Shown here one piece after another: positions 22,017-32,189 of a stretch of 64,000 bases of DNA (position 1 is its first letter; each line of letters starts with the position of its first letter). The translations under genes were made by a program, and so were the position numbers. The notes beneath the pieces were generated by a model. The model had not been told where the DNA came from, did not search any database, and worked only from the letters and a program-made list of their open reading frames with translations. The stretch lies in assembly GCA_963921195.1 (NCBI GenBank), contig OY992537.1:202578581-202642580 (forward strand). Reading direction: 5' to 3'. This stretch comes from Pegoplata infirma (lineage: Eukaryota > Arthropoda > Insecta > Diptera > Anthomyiidae).

Positions 22017-24416
22017 GTTTCGATAAAAAATGTCCAAGGATCTGAAAAAATTTTCTATGAAAAATTTTAAAGAATCTTAAAATTTTGTTAGAGGAAAAAT
22101 GTTACAGAATATTAAAAATTTTCTATATGAAAAAATTTTAGAATTTTTTTAGAGAAAAAATTGAGAATTTTTCTTAGGAAAATCCTTAAAAGTTTTCTAT
22201 AGGAAAAATCGGGGAGTTCTTCTGTAGGAAAATTTTTTTTTATCGCAATTCTTCTATGAAAAATGTCTAAGAATCCTAAAATGTTTCTGAATGTTCGAAT
22301 TTTTCTATGTGATTAAAGTCTCAAAAAATTAAAACTTTTCTTTACAAAAAAAAACAAAATTTTTTCTAGACGAAATATTTGGAATTTTTTCTAGGCTAAA
22401 AATGTTTCAATTTATCTAGATGAATAATTTGGGAATTTATAGAAAAAAGTTGAGAATTTTTCTTAGAACTTTTTTATAGGAAAAATCTTAAAATTGTTTT
22501 TATGTCTTAATTTTTTTTATAAAAAAAAAAAGTAAAATTAAAATAAAAATTTTCTATAGGAAAAATATGAAAATTTTTTCAGGGAAAATTTGAGAATTTT
22601 TTATACAAAAAATGCAATAGAATCTTAGGCTTTCTCTATAGAAAAAATTATGCAGAATCTGGGACTTTTATAGGAAAAATGTCTTGGAATCTAAGTATTT
22701 TTCCTTAAAAAAAATGTCTCAGAATCTGAGATTATTTTTATTAGAAAGATGTCTTAGATTTAGATAAAATTTCCGATTTTTTTTTAAAATATCTCAGAAT
22801 TTTTGAGTTTTAATATTAAAATAATATTCTAAAATCTATGACTTTTTCGATAGGAAAAATAACTCAGAATCCAGAAAAAATATTCTGAGAATTTTAGAAA
22901 AATTATCACAGCATCAGACTTTTATAGGAAAAATATCTTGGAATCTAACAAGGGAAGTATCTCAACCCTTATGAACCGATTTGCCTGAAACTTAAAATAT
23001 ATACTAAAGAGACGATTTTAAGGTTGGGGTGTCTCGGCTTATCGGCCATATCGGTGTTTAAAAATTTCGTTGTCCCCTTGTGAAACCATTTGGACCTTCG
23101 GGAAAATTTTGATAACTTCCGAACTAACAGGAATATCATCAAGGGCAAAAATACTGGTCGACTTAAATTTAATAAAGATTATTTCTTATCCATATGGATA
23201 TCGTAGGTCTATGTCTTCACATAAGTACCCCCCAAAATTTACACATTTTCCTGAAAAAAATATTTAAAGAAGCCGAATTTTTACAAGGTTATGCCACCAT
23301 TGGATAGGCATTAAAAAAACCTTTATTCTCATATGAAAACATCATATAGTTTCTTAAAAAGAAATGGCTGAAAAATCCAAAAAACGATTTTTTCGCCATT
23401 TTTTGACCCATGTTTTGAACCCCTAAATCCCCGATATGGCCGATAAGCCAAGACACCCCAACCTTAGAATTGTCTCTTTGATATATATTTCAAGTTTCAG
23501 GCAAATCGGTTCATAAGGGTTGAGATACTTCCCTTGTAAGTATTTTTCCTTAGAAAAAAATGTCTCAGAATCTGAGATTATTTTTATTAGAAAGATGTCT
23601 TAGATTTAGATAAAATTTCCGATTTTTTCAATATTAGAAATATCTCAGAATTCTTGAGTTTTAATATTAAAAAAATATTCTAAAATCTATGACTTTTTCG
23701 ATAGGAAAAATAACTCAGAATCCAGAAAAAATATTCTGAGAATTTTAGAAAAATTATCGCAGAATCTAAAAAAAGTTTTTGGATTCCGATTTTTTTTTTT
23801 ATTTGAAAAATGACTCAGAATCTAAGACTTTTTTTGTAGGAAAAATTTCGTAGACTCAGAGAATTTTTCTATGGGAAAAATGACTCAGAAACTAAGTAAA
23901 ACATTTTTTAAGGAAAAAATTTCTTAGACTCTTTTATAAAAATATTTCTTAGAAAATGCTTGACTATCTTAGACATTTTTTAGGGAAAAGTTTCTCAAAA
24001 AACAAAAATTTGTTAATAGAAAAATGTCTCAGAATCTAGAAAATTGCCTCCAAAAATTTACTTTCTACGGAATATTTTTTCAAACCCTAAAAATTTTGGT
24101 GTAGAAAGATCGTTTCGGTATCTTAATTTTTTTCTGTAGAAAAATACAATAGAACATTTTTTTAATATTTCAGAACCTAAGAAGTTTTCAATGGAAAAAA
24201 AAACTCACTAAATCTGAGAATTTTTCTTTACGAGAATTTTTTCTAAATATAAAAATTTTTGGTGTGAGAATTGCATAAGTATTTTAGAATTTTTTATATA
24301 AAGGTGTATCAGAATTTAAAAAAATTTGTATGAATTCTGATTAATTTTTATTCAAAAAAAAAAAAAAATCATTACATTCTAACTTTAAAATATTATATTT
24401 TTAGTACACTCAAAAT
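22017..24416 (+). repeat. Degenerate tandem repeat, about 35-bp unit with TCTCAGAATCT core
   Basis: A long array has consensus near TCTCAGAATCTGAGACTTTTTCTATAGGAAAAATG, here split into core TCTCAGAATCTGAGAC and spacer TTTTTCTATAGGAAAAATG. Divergence is high. A 265-bp block (about 22682-22948) is repeated almost exactly at 23537-23790, with the MITE 22949-23536 between the copies. A related array lies at 29975-30365. This is satellite-like non-coding DNA. Confidence 0.7.
22949..23536. mobile_element. PIF/Harbinger-type MITE, 588 bp, TAA target duplication
   Basis: Inverted ends start CAAGGGAAGTATCTCAACCC and pair for roughly 105 bp, including GGTTGGGGTGTCTCGGCTTA and its complement. The flanks are TAA on both sides (22946-22948, 23537-23539). 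The tandem partner of the host repeat keeps an unoccupied site, GGAATCTAAGTATTTTTCC at 22685, which proves a 3-bp TAA duplication. That is typical of Harbinger elements (TWA). No transposase. A decayed piece of the same family lies near 34730-34805. Confidence 0.8.
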
Positions 24417-24636
24417 AATTCTACAGTAAAAGGTTTAGTAAGTGATTTTGTACAGAAATCTACTAATAATTTACTAATTTTAGTATCTTCAAAGTACTAA
24501 AATTAGTAATTTTTACTGGTTTTCAATAATTTTAGTAAGAAATTTTAGTATTGGTTACCAATTTCTGCACTAGGTCCTTTTGGACTAAAATTTAGTTAAA
24601 TTTTTAGTATTGAATACCCACGTTTTTCTTTGGGTG
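24417..24636. mobile_element. TA-duplicating MITE (CACTCAAAATAA type), copy 1
   Basis: 220 bp, starting CACTCAAAATAATTCTACAG and ending TTTTTCTTTGGGTG, flanked by TA on both sides. It has inserted into the left end of the small foldback at 24637-24785. The empty right arm of that foldback reads AAACCTACTTAAAA, so the original site TTTTAAGTAGGTTT had one TA. This fits Tc1/mariner-type insertion. No ORF. Confidence 0.75.
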
Positions 24637-24785
24637 TAGGTTTGTTCTAGCTCGATGTTATTATTTCCTTTACTTATTTAGACTGTGATATTCTCATAGA
24701 ATAAATTTTTGAAAATTATTCTATGAGAATATCATAGCTTTAATAAGTAAAGGAAATAATGAGCTCGAGCTAGAATAAACCTACT
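24637..24785. repeat. Short foldback related to 13925-14690
   Basis: The left arm is GGTTTGTTCTAGCTCGATGTTATTATTTCC and the right arm is its near complement GGAAATAATGAGCTCGAGCTAGAATAAACC, written here as two halves each under 20 bases: GGTTTGTTCTAGCTCG and CGAGCTAGAATAAACC. The centre pairs ATTCTCATAGAATAA with TTATTCTATGAGAAT. Total length is about 150 bp. Confidence 0.7.
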
Positions 24786-25409
24786 TAAAATATTTTTGTA
24801 TACATTTTGAAAGCTTTTCTGTATCAAAATGCTTCAGAACCTCAGAAGTTTTCTATTGGGATAACGTCTCAGAATCATAAACTTTCTATTAGAAAATTAT
24901 GTCAGAATCTGGGTCTTTTGCTGCTTTAGAACCTGAAAATTTCTTGAAGAGACATTTTTCAAAATATCAAACATTTAAGTTTTTTTATTATAGGAATAAA
25001 TTTTAAAAATTTGAAAATGTTTCTATAGAAAAAATCGTAATAAATAAGAGTTGAACAGTAAAAAAAAATTCCCCCCCCCCCCCCAAACCAAGAGCTGGAT
25101 CCGCGCCTGTTTAAAAGGAGACACTTTTTGCAATACATTCTCTCCTTTCTCGACAATACGGTTGCAATGATAGGAATAATTGACATACTAAATACTTGCA
25201 TGCTCTCCCAGTGATTTTTTACTGGCTATAGCAAATACCAAATAATAAAAAGATCACAATTTGAGTCTCAAGTCCGGTAATTTTTCCCTATGGAATCTTT
25301 ATTTTATTAAATTGTGGGTTTAAACAAGAAAATTAAAATAAACCCATTATGCCCGGAATTATGTTTGCTCCGGTGAGTGAAAAATAACGTTTTTTTGACA
25401 GTCGTGATG

Positions 25410-25700
25410 TACAATTTTCTTCTTCTAATTCTCAATGAGGGTAAAGTGGAATATGTACTTATATTTTTGTTTTAACATTAGCGATTTGTCATTTAAATTC
25501 CCTATGTTACTTGTAGTATAGGGTTTTAATTTATGCTTAATAGTCTTGACAATGAAATCTGAAAAATTCTGAAAGACGTATCGTCTAAGTCTTGCAAAAA
25601 TAACCAAGATAAATAAATTTAAAACAGAAAAATTATTCTATGAGAATGTCGTAGTGTCAATTAGTAATGGAAAAATTACCTCGAGCTAGAATAAACCTAC
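25410..25700. repeat. One-arm copy of the 13.9-kb foldback family
   Basis: The sequence from TACAATTTTCTTCTTCTAAT to CCTCGAGCTAGAATAAACC follows the right half of the element at 13925-14690. The left arm is absent. Confidence 0.6.
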
Positions 25701-26015
25701 TCTAAACATAATCAGCCTTACCACAAAAAATTAAAATAAATTTTATATCGACTTTTAATTTTATTCCCATTCAACAATTTGTTTTTGTTTTTTAAAATCG
25801 ACTTTCAAAAAATGTATTGAAAATTTGAAATTTAAAATCAAACTTTTGTTAAAATAGACTTATTGTTTTTCTTTGGTACGGGCCAATATTTTAAAGGTCG
25901 AATAAAACAATTTTTATTTTTTAATAAACATTTATCAGAATTTGAAGAAAATGGTTAGCACGTCAAAGTGAGCATTCCCAATAGCCCATATATTTGAGCT
26001 TTGCAACAACAACTA

Positions 26016-26549
26016 CAGTAAAAAAACCTTGTAAAATTACAAGAAAAACTTTTTTTTGTTTGCTACCTCCTATTTGACAAAAATTCATAGTAATTTTACA
26101 AGCTTTTTACCAATAATTTTGTAATTTTACAAGATTTTTACCAATAAAATTGTAAATTTAAAATTTTTTTGACCAGATAAAATTTACAAGGAGGTTTCGT
26201 AATTTTACTAGATTTTTTGCTACCTCCTATTTTATGAGAATTCCTAGTAGTTTTACAAGCTTTTTACCAATAATTTTGTAATTTTACAAGCTTTTTACCA
26301 ATAAAATTGTAAGTTTACAGTTTTTTGGTGCAATTGAAATTACAAGGAATTCTCGTGAATTTACTAGATTTTTTTTTGTAAAATTATCTTGGAAATTTGT
26401 AAAATTACAAAAAAAATTTTAAAATTACAAAAAAAAATTTAAATATCGATCCAAATTTGTTTGTTAAAAAACAAGGAAAACTGTCAAATATTGGTAAAAT
26501 GGGATTACAAGACTTTTCCTAGTAATTTGACAAAGTTTTTTTTTGGGTG
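26016..26549. mobile_element. TA-duplicating MITE with repeated GTAATTTTACAAG units
   Basis: 534 bp. Ends are CAGTAAAAAAACCTTGTAAA and, inverted, CACCCAAAAAAAAACTTTGT, flanked by TA. The interior is several copies of GTAATTTTACAAGNTTTTTACCAATAA. It abuts the non-LTR remnant that begins at 26552. No ORF. Confidence 0.65.
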
Positions 26550-26971
26550 TAGCCAGAAAGTGCTGGGCACATGAAGTGTCGATAGTTTCCAACTCCTCCT
26601 CATCCAAGCAATTCCGGCAAAAGTCATTTGACGGCACATTTAACCGCTATGCGTGTCAACGACTGTCGAAATCTTTCCTCATGGAAGCGATATCACTCAC
26701 TTGTGTGCTTCTGATTAAGAGAAGGCCAGATCTGTCGTGTTGTCTCGCACATCCATCCGTTTGCCCATCTCTGATTAGTCTCTTTCACGGAACAAAGCCG
26801 TAGATTTTGTTGCAAGTTTCTAGAGGCATACCAAAACGTTCCAATTCTATTGGAAACTGTATGGTAGTTCCCAGTCTTGCAAGCTCATCGCCTTTCAATT
26901 CCCTGGAATATCTCCTAGCCCCGGGACCCATATGAGTCGTATATCAAATTCTTGGCCATCTCTTTTAAATA

Positions 26972-27200
26972 CACTCAAAATAATTCTACAGTAAAAGGTT
27001 TAGTAAGTGATATTGTACCAAAATCTACTAATTAGTTACTAATTTTAGTATCTTCAAAGTACTAAAATAAGTTATTTTCACTGGTTTTGACTAAAATTAG
27101 TTAAAAATTTTAGTATTTGTTACCAATTTCTGCACTAGGTCCTTTTGGACTAAAATTAGTTAAATTTTTAGTATTGAATACCCACGTTTTTTTCTGGGTG
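26972..27200. mobile_element. TA-duplicating MITE (CACTCAAAATAA type), copy 2
   Basis: 229 bp, closely matching the copy at 24417. It is inserted in RNase H sequence of the non-LTR pseudogene: the flanks CTCTTTTAAA-TA and TA-CGTGCGGCAG correspond to CTCATTTAAAGACGTGCGGCAG on the minus strand of the intact element near 43250. The TA duplication is seen directly. Confidence 0.75.
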
Positions 27201-27254
27201 TACGTGCGGCAGTTAAGGGCGGATCTTGTTTTCAGAAACATTGACTCCATGAAA

Positions 27255-27478
27255 TAGATCGCGGCTTGACTATCGAAATAAATGTTGACTGCGGTTGTAG
27301 ATAAGACAGTGCAACTCAACCAGTCAGCCACTTCCTTCTTTGTCAGTATCTCTGCCTGATAAACTGCAGTGATTACCAGGCAGAGATGCTGACAATGAAG
27401 TGGCTGACTGATTGAATTGCACTGTCTTATCTACAACCGCAGTCAACATTTATTTTGATAGTCAAGCCGCGGTCAAGT
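27255..27478. repeat. Local inverted duplication of RNase H sequence
   Basis: About 110 bp (CGCGGCTTGACTATCG to CTGCCTGATAAACTGC) recur immediately in inverted orientation (TACCAGGCAGAGATGC to ATAGTCAAGCCGCGGT). The result is a palindrome centred near 27366 inside the non-LTR pseudogene. Confidence 0.8.
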
Positions 27479-27672
27479 TTGGTAATCTTCGAGCCAGCGT
27501 CAATCCAAGCTCTTCCGAATAGACTCCAAAGCCCAGTTGTTTGTGCAGCTTCGATCCATCCGAGTTAAAATCAATCTCCATTACCTGAAATGCCCCTCAT
27601 CCAAGAATCTCTGGATGGTATCATAGTGGTAAAGTGGCGTTCAAAAAGACATAATTCCTTTTTGTCTCTAAA

Positions 27673-27823
27673 CATCGGCGTATGCAGAGGGGGGGCCCAA
27701 CAACAACAAAAAAAAATATTTTTTTTATATGTATTGGAAAACACAAATCTCACGAAAAAAACAACAAAATTTTTTTTGTTGTTGTTGTTGGGCCCTGAAA
27801 AAACAGTCCTGCATACGCCGCTG
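27673..27823. mobile_element. hAT-type MITE, 151 bp, with 8-bp target duplication
   Basis: Ends CATCGGCGTATGCAG and, inverted, CAGCGGCGTATGCAG. The flanks are the 8-bp duplication TCTCTAAA (27665-27672 and 27824-27831). The interior is a hairpin of GGGCCCAACAACAACAAA and its complement. Target length and the CAGCGGCG terminus fit hAT. Confidence 0.85.
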
Positions 27824-28085
27824 TCTCTAAATCAAGCTACCAGACAATGATTCCAGAAGTCGGAACTTTGTGTCGCCTGGATGTCTTAGAAACGTCTTCT
27901 TTGTTTCCACAGAAGGTTTTCCAAGAATCACATTTGGCAATTTGGCAATCATCATCGTCTAATTATCATCTTATAACTGTTAAATTGCAGCTTATATGCA
28001 GACCAGTCTTCGTCCGCTGTTAAAGACTGCCTAATTTAAGAGCTTTATGCAGGAATTTCGGAACGTCTGCAACTCCTTTGTCTCA

Positions 28086-28975
28086 TTTAAAAAAAGGTTT
28101 GCACTAAAATTTATTTATGCTCAAAATGTTTTCCTTAAAGCGTATTGAAAATGGTGTTCAATTCAAATAAGAAAAGTCACAAAACATAAAAAAACTTGTT
28201 TACAAGGAAATTTACCTTATAATTTTCTATTTGTAGTACAACTACTAACATTGGGAGCTTAAAGAGGTGGTTGGATTTAATCGACCCCTATAACTGTACT
28301 AGTGGTATTAAATAAGTATAATCATTTAGACAAGTTAGTTAGAAAAAATAAAGCGCACTAGAGACTTTGGCTCAAAGGGATTATATGTATAATTATAAAC
28401 TACAAAAAAATAAAAGTTATGAGGATGAAAAGAAAATAAGTAGGATATTCTTAATAGTTTGTTAGGTATAGGCATAAATATAATTAAGATACAACAACAA
28501 ATATAAATATTATTGAAGAAGGATTATGTGTGAAAGGAAGCTAATTTTAGTAGATTGGCAAACTGTTATAGGAAGTTAATAAGAATTTTGACAATAGCTG
28601 TGTTTTGTTCAATCACTTGGATTAGAATTTATCATACAAATTGGAATAATTAAAAATTAGTTACATTAAGGTTTAAAACACGTGTGGGTCTTCCCCATTT
28701 ATTAAAATATTTTTGTAGTAATTTCGACATTTTCTTAAAGTATACCTTAAGGTGTAATCAATATATAATACAGTGCATCTTTTTAGACATAATGGAGTAA
28801 AGACTCCTTCCACATGTTTCGAAATTTGTCAGATTCTATTGTCAAGACTATTAAGTAAATATTAAAACCTTATACTAAAAGTAGCATAGTGAATTAAAAG
28901 AACAATCGTTGGTGTGCAAATAAAAATATTTATGTATATTCAACTGATACTCTTTATGTCTGTTTGTTTACCTTA
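28086..28975. other. AT-rich sequence, no gene seen
   Basis: No ORF of note. A fragment of the 13.9-kb foldback family (TTTCGAAATTTGTCAGATTC...CAAGACTATTAAG) lies at 28815-28935. Confidence 0.5.
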
Positions 28976-28980
28976 CTACT

Positions 28981-29285
28981 AGAGATGGGCGCGTGAGTGA
29001 TTTTTGACTCACACTCACGACAAGAATGTTTGAATCACGCACACTCGTGAGTACAAGCATAATTTGTCTACTCACACTCACTCACAATCACGTGAGTAAA
29101 TTTAATACAACTCACACTCACGTGCACTCACACTCACGTTGACTCACACTCACGAATCTTTTTTTTATACAAAAAAAAAATCAAAACTAAAATTTCAAAA
29201 ATTTTAAGCAAAATTTAAAGTTCGGCGAAATTTTTCAATTTTTTTTTGTTTTTTCTTAATCAAATTGAAAGTCGTTTTACAGATT
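28981..29285. mobile_element. Candidate hAT-type element end with ACTCACACTCACG repeats, copy 1
   Basis: It starts TAGAGATGGGCGCGTGAGTG and runs into several copies of ACTCACACTCACG, then AAACTAAAATTTCAAAAATTTTAAGC. A similar run lies at 33800-34338, ending GTGCCCATCTCTAG, and a third at 34392-34720, starting TAGAGATGGGCGCTGG. The right end is missing here. Confidence 0.55.
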
Positions 29286-29376
29286 TTTTTAAAGAGTTTT
29301 TCTTCTGAGCGTATTCGTGTCCAAAGAGTAAAAACTAATAAAAATTAAGTATCTCAAGACATAGCTGTTTTTAATT

Positions 29377-29899
29377 TGTATACCCTTTACTCTAGTGATA
29401 GAGGGTATATATAAGTTTGTCATTCCGTTTGTAACACTCCCAAATTTTCGTCTAGGACGACATAAATTATATATATTCATGATCCTCGATCGATTTTAAG
29501 ACGAGTCCGTCCGTCTGTCTCTCTGCTGAAAACACACTAACTTTTGAAAGACTTTACGGAGAATCCTGCAGTTTGGCATGTATGTTGGGCATTTACCTGG
29601 TCAGGTTGGTATTGCAATCCAGCGAAATCAGTTCAGTGACTCAAAACTTATGAGCAAAAGACTGAATTTCGGCAGGGGTTTTTCGTGCATTTATGAGATA
29701 AAAAACACGCTACACTCAAAAAAAAATTTTGTAAATTATTTTTTTTTTCAAAAATTACTAAAAAAAAGTTGTTTTACACAACATAAAATATTTCTAATCA
29801 AAAATGTTATTTTTTTCACGTTAGAAATGTACTTAAAAAGGGCATTGTGGAGGGTATTCATAGATTCGACCAAGTCGAATTTAACTTTTCTACTTGTTT
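29377..29899 (+). mobile_element. DINE-like element, copy 4
   Basis: Starts TGTATACCCTTTACTCTAGTG, has ATATATATTCATGATCC and CGAGTCCGTCCGTCTGTC, and ends with the hairpin ATTCGACCAAGTCGAAT and CTTTTCTACTTGTTT. The stem is GAC/GTC instead of GGC/GCC, so pairing is kept. Confidence 0.65.
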
Positions 29900-29974
29900 T
29901 TTTTTTTAAATTTTTAAAAATCTACAATTTTGATCGTTGGACGCCACGGGTTATTGTAATCTGATTGCTCTCAA

Positions 29975-30365
29975 ATTTGAAAAATGTCTCAGAATCTAAG
30001 ACTTTTTCTATAGAAAAAATGTCACAGAATTTAAGACATTTTCTATAGAAAAAAATATTTAGAAACTGATACTTTTTCTATAGGAAATTTTTTTTGGAAT
30101 CTGGGATATTTTCTATTAAAAATGTCTCAGAATCAAGTAGTTTTTCTATTAGAAAATTGTCCCGGAATCTGAGGGTTTTCCATAGGAAAACTGTCTCAGA
30201 AACTGAGGGTTTTCTATAGGAAAAATGTCTCAGAATCTGAGACTTTTTCTATAGAAAAAATGCCTCAAAATCTGAAACATTTTCTATAGGAAAAATTTTT
30301 CAGAATCTGAGACTTTTCTATAGAAAAAATGTCTAAGAATCTGTAACGTTTTCTGTAAAAAAAGT
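29975..30365 (+). repeat. Second array of the TCTCAGAATCT 35-bp repeat
   Basis: About eleven degenerate units of TCTCAGAATCTGAGAC plus TTTTTCTATAGGAAAAATG spacing, better preserved than the array at 22-24 kb. Confidence 0.7.
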
Positions 30366-30604
30366 ATTCAACATGCCAATATAAATAAAAATAATGTATC
30401 GGATTTTTTGTTTTTATTTTTTCAAAATATTGATGAAAAAACTTTAGTCAAAGTGCGCCACGGGTTAAAATGATCGGATATGGCTCAAATTAATTTTAAA
30501 TGAAAGATTGTCTCAAGCTCTATGAAAGGTTCAATTGGGAAAAATTGTGGGAATAGTAAATTAAATTATTTATTTATTGAATTTTTAACATATAACTACA
30601 AATC

Positions 30605-30748
30605 ATATACTAAATTACCCTAACCGAGACGGGTGACAATGACCATTGTTTCGTTGTAGCGAAACAGACCATGGCTTCTGGTGGGAATCGAACCCACGAC
30701 TCCCTGACTTATAGGCTAGCACGCTACCAACTAGCCTACCGTTGCGCC
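30605..30748 (-). mobile_element. tRNA-derived SINE-like unit
   Basis: The minus strand begins GGCGCAACGGTAGGC and carries an A-box-like TAGGCTAGTTGGTAGCG and a perfect B box GGGTTCGATTCCCACC. It continues into AGAAGCCATGGTCTG and ends with CACCCGTCTCGGTTAGGGTA. The acceptor and anticodon stems do not form a full cloverleaf, so a SINE or tRNA pseudogene is more likely than a working tRNA. Confidence 0.6.
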
Positions 30749-31736
30749 TGTATATTAATTTATCTATTATGAAAATATCATAATTAGAAGTTTTGGGCCT
30801 CGAACTGAATATACTCTTATTGCATAATAATATTAGAAAAACATTTACCATTAACAAAACAAACTGGCATTTGAATCCTACTGACGACGACAGTTAACTG
30901 GAGCTGTCCGAAACCAGTATAGGAATACCAGAAATGTCTATAGCTTTTAGAAATTGTAATTTTTCTTCTACATTTTTTAACTCAAACCCTTATAACAAAT
31001 AGAATTAGAGCCCGTGCTCGATCTGTTCTAACAGAAAAATCAACAAAAATAATTTATTATTTACAAAATATTTTGACTTTCTCTCGCTGTGCAGTGTTAT
31101 TAAAATACTATAATAAACATTAAATTATGACAATCTTTAACCCTAGAGTGCCTGAGGTGCAAAATATACCCAGTGTTTCTTAAGACATTTCTTAGATACG
31201 TTCAATATGCTCTTTATTCATTATTTATAATGAATAAATATTATTAATTATAAATAATAACATATTTCTATTACTTAATTTAATCGACACTTTTACAATT
31301 TCGCTTACCTTCTCAGGGAAAATATTTTTGAAAATTCAAACATTTTCATTGGTACAAATTGCGATAAACAAAAAATGATTAATTTTTCAATAAATGTTCA
31401 GTTTTAATAAATAACAAAAAGCTTTAAATAAAACTTTTGTAATGTTTCTTTTTGATATTTTTAGAAAATACAAATGTTTATTAAGTATTTATAAAACAAC
31501 CAACACCAAGTACTAGAAGTTAGCAACTAAAATCCATCCATGGATGGTTTGCAAACGTCCAGTATTAAAACTTAAACTAACTAACAAATACACAACTTAA
31601 CTAACTTTAACAACACAAAGTATTACAGACATACTAACGAGAAATTCTAGTACAATACAATCAAAGTTAAAGAGGAAGGCAGGTTGTTGGGTTGCATAGA
31701 AAAACACTTGTAAAATGAAAAAAAAAAAAAAAAAAA

Positions 31737-31800
31737 ACAAGTAAAACAATTAAATTCGAACTGGCCGAATCAATGAGTACACTCCAGAATGACCTTAACA
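31737..31800 (-). mobile_element. DINE-like element, terminal fragment
   Basis: ACAAGTAAAACAATTAAATT followed by ATTCGAACTGGCCGAAT and ACTCCAGAATG. This is the 3'-terminal hairpin end of the family without the rest. Confidence 0.5.
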
Positions 31801-31876
31801 TTTCAAATTATTTTTAGAGAATTTATTTTTTTAAATTAATTTTAGAGATTAATTAATTTTATTTATTTATTTTTTG

Positions 31877-32043
31877 GAGCTCGAGGCCAGTGTTTTGTTA
31901 AATAAATCTTCTTTATTATCTTCCAATATTTCGATCCTCATCGAGAATCATCATCAGGGATTAAAATTTGATTTCTAATGCAAAAAACTTAAAACTATTA
32001 ATCCTCCTTCTTCGTCATTAAATATTGCACTGGCCTCGAGCTC
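31877..32043. repeat. Short foldback with GAGCTCGAGGCCAGTG termini
   Basis: 167 bp with perfect 16-bp inverted ends GAGCTCGAGGCCAGTG, extending imperfectly into TTTTGTTAAAT and ATTTAATGACG. The interior carries GATCCTCATCGAGAATCATC. No ORF. Confidence 0.7.
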
Positions 32044-32189
32044 AAATATTTATTTAATTAATTAAAATTTGAAAGGTCGAATAATTACAACTACAATTAA
32101 TTTTAGAGATTTTTTTTTTTTTTAATTTAAAAAAATGTATACAAATTTTGACTACAACAGCATTTTAGACGTTACAACCACCACATGTT

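Larger units (their letters stand above)
21244..25109. mobile_element. Candidate 3.9-kb element with CAGGCGCGGATCCA inverted termini
   Basis: The left end CAGGCGCGGATCCA and the right end TGGATCCGCGCCTG are perfect 14-bp inverted repeats. Both are followed inward by G/C homopolymer-rich subterminal DNA. The flanks share TTTAAAA. hAT elements often start CAGGxGCGGATC, which suggests that superfamily. There is no transposase; the interior holds a DINE-like copy, tandem 35-bp repeats, a Harbinger-type MITE and other nested units. It could also be two separate element ends in opposite orientation. Confidence 0.5.
26552..28085 (-). pseudogene. LOA-type non-LTR retrotransposon pseudogene, minus strand, with nested insertions
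   Basis: The reverse complement follows the 3' half of ORF2 of the intact element. Reading leftward from 28085 it has the endonuclease-RT linker, a large deletion of RT, then RNase H and the cysteine-rich C-terminus at 26552-26640. Stops and frameshifts are frequent. A 229-bp TA-type MITE (26972..27200), a 151-bp hAT-type MITE (27673..27823) and a local inverted duplication (27255-27478) interrupt it. Confidence 0.8.

Noticed and set aside
30605..30748. Functional tRNA gene
   Set aside because: The B box is perfect, but the acceptor and anticodon stems do not fold and the sequence continues into a SINE-like body.
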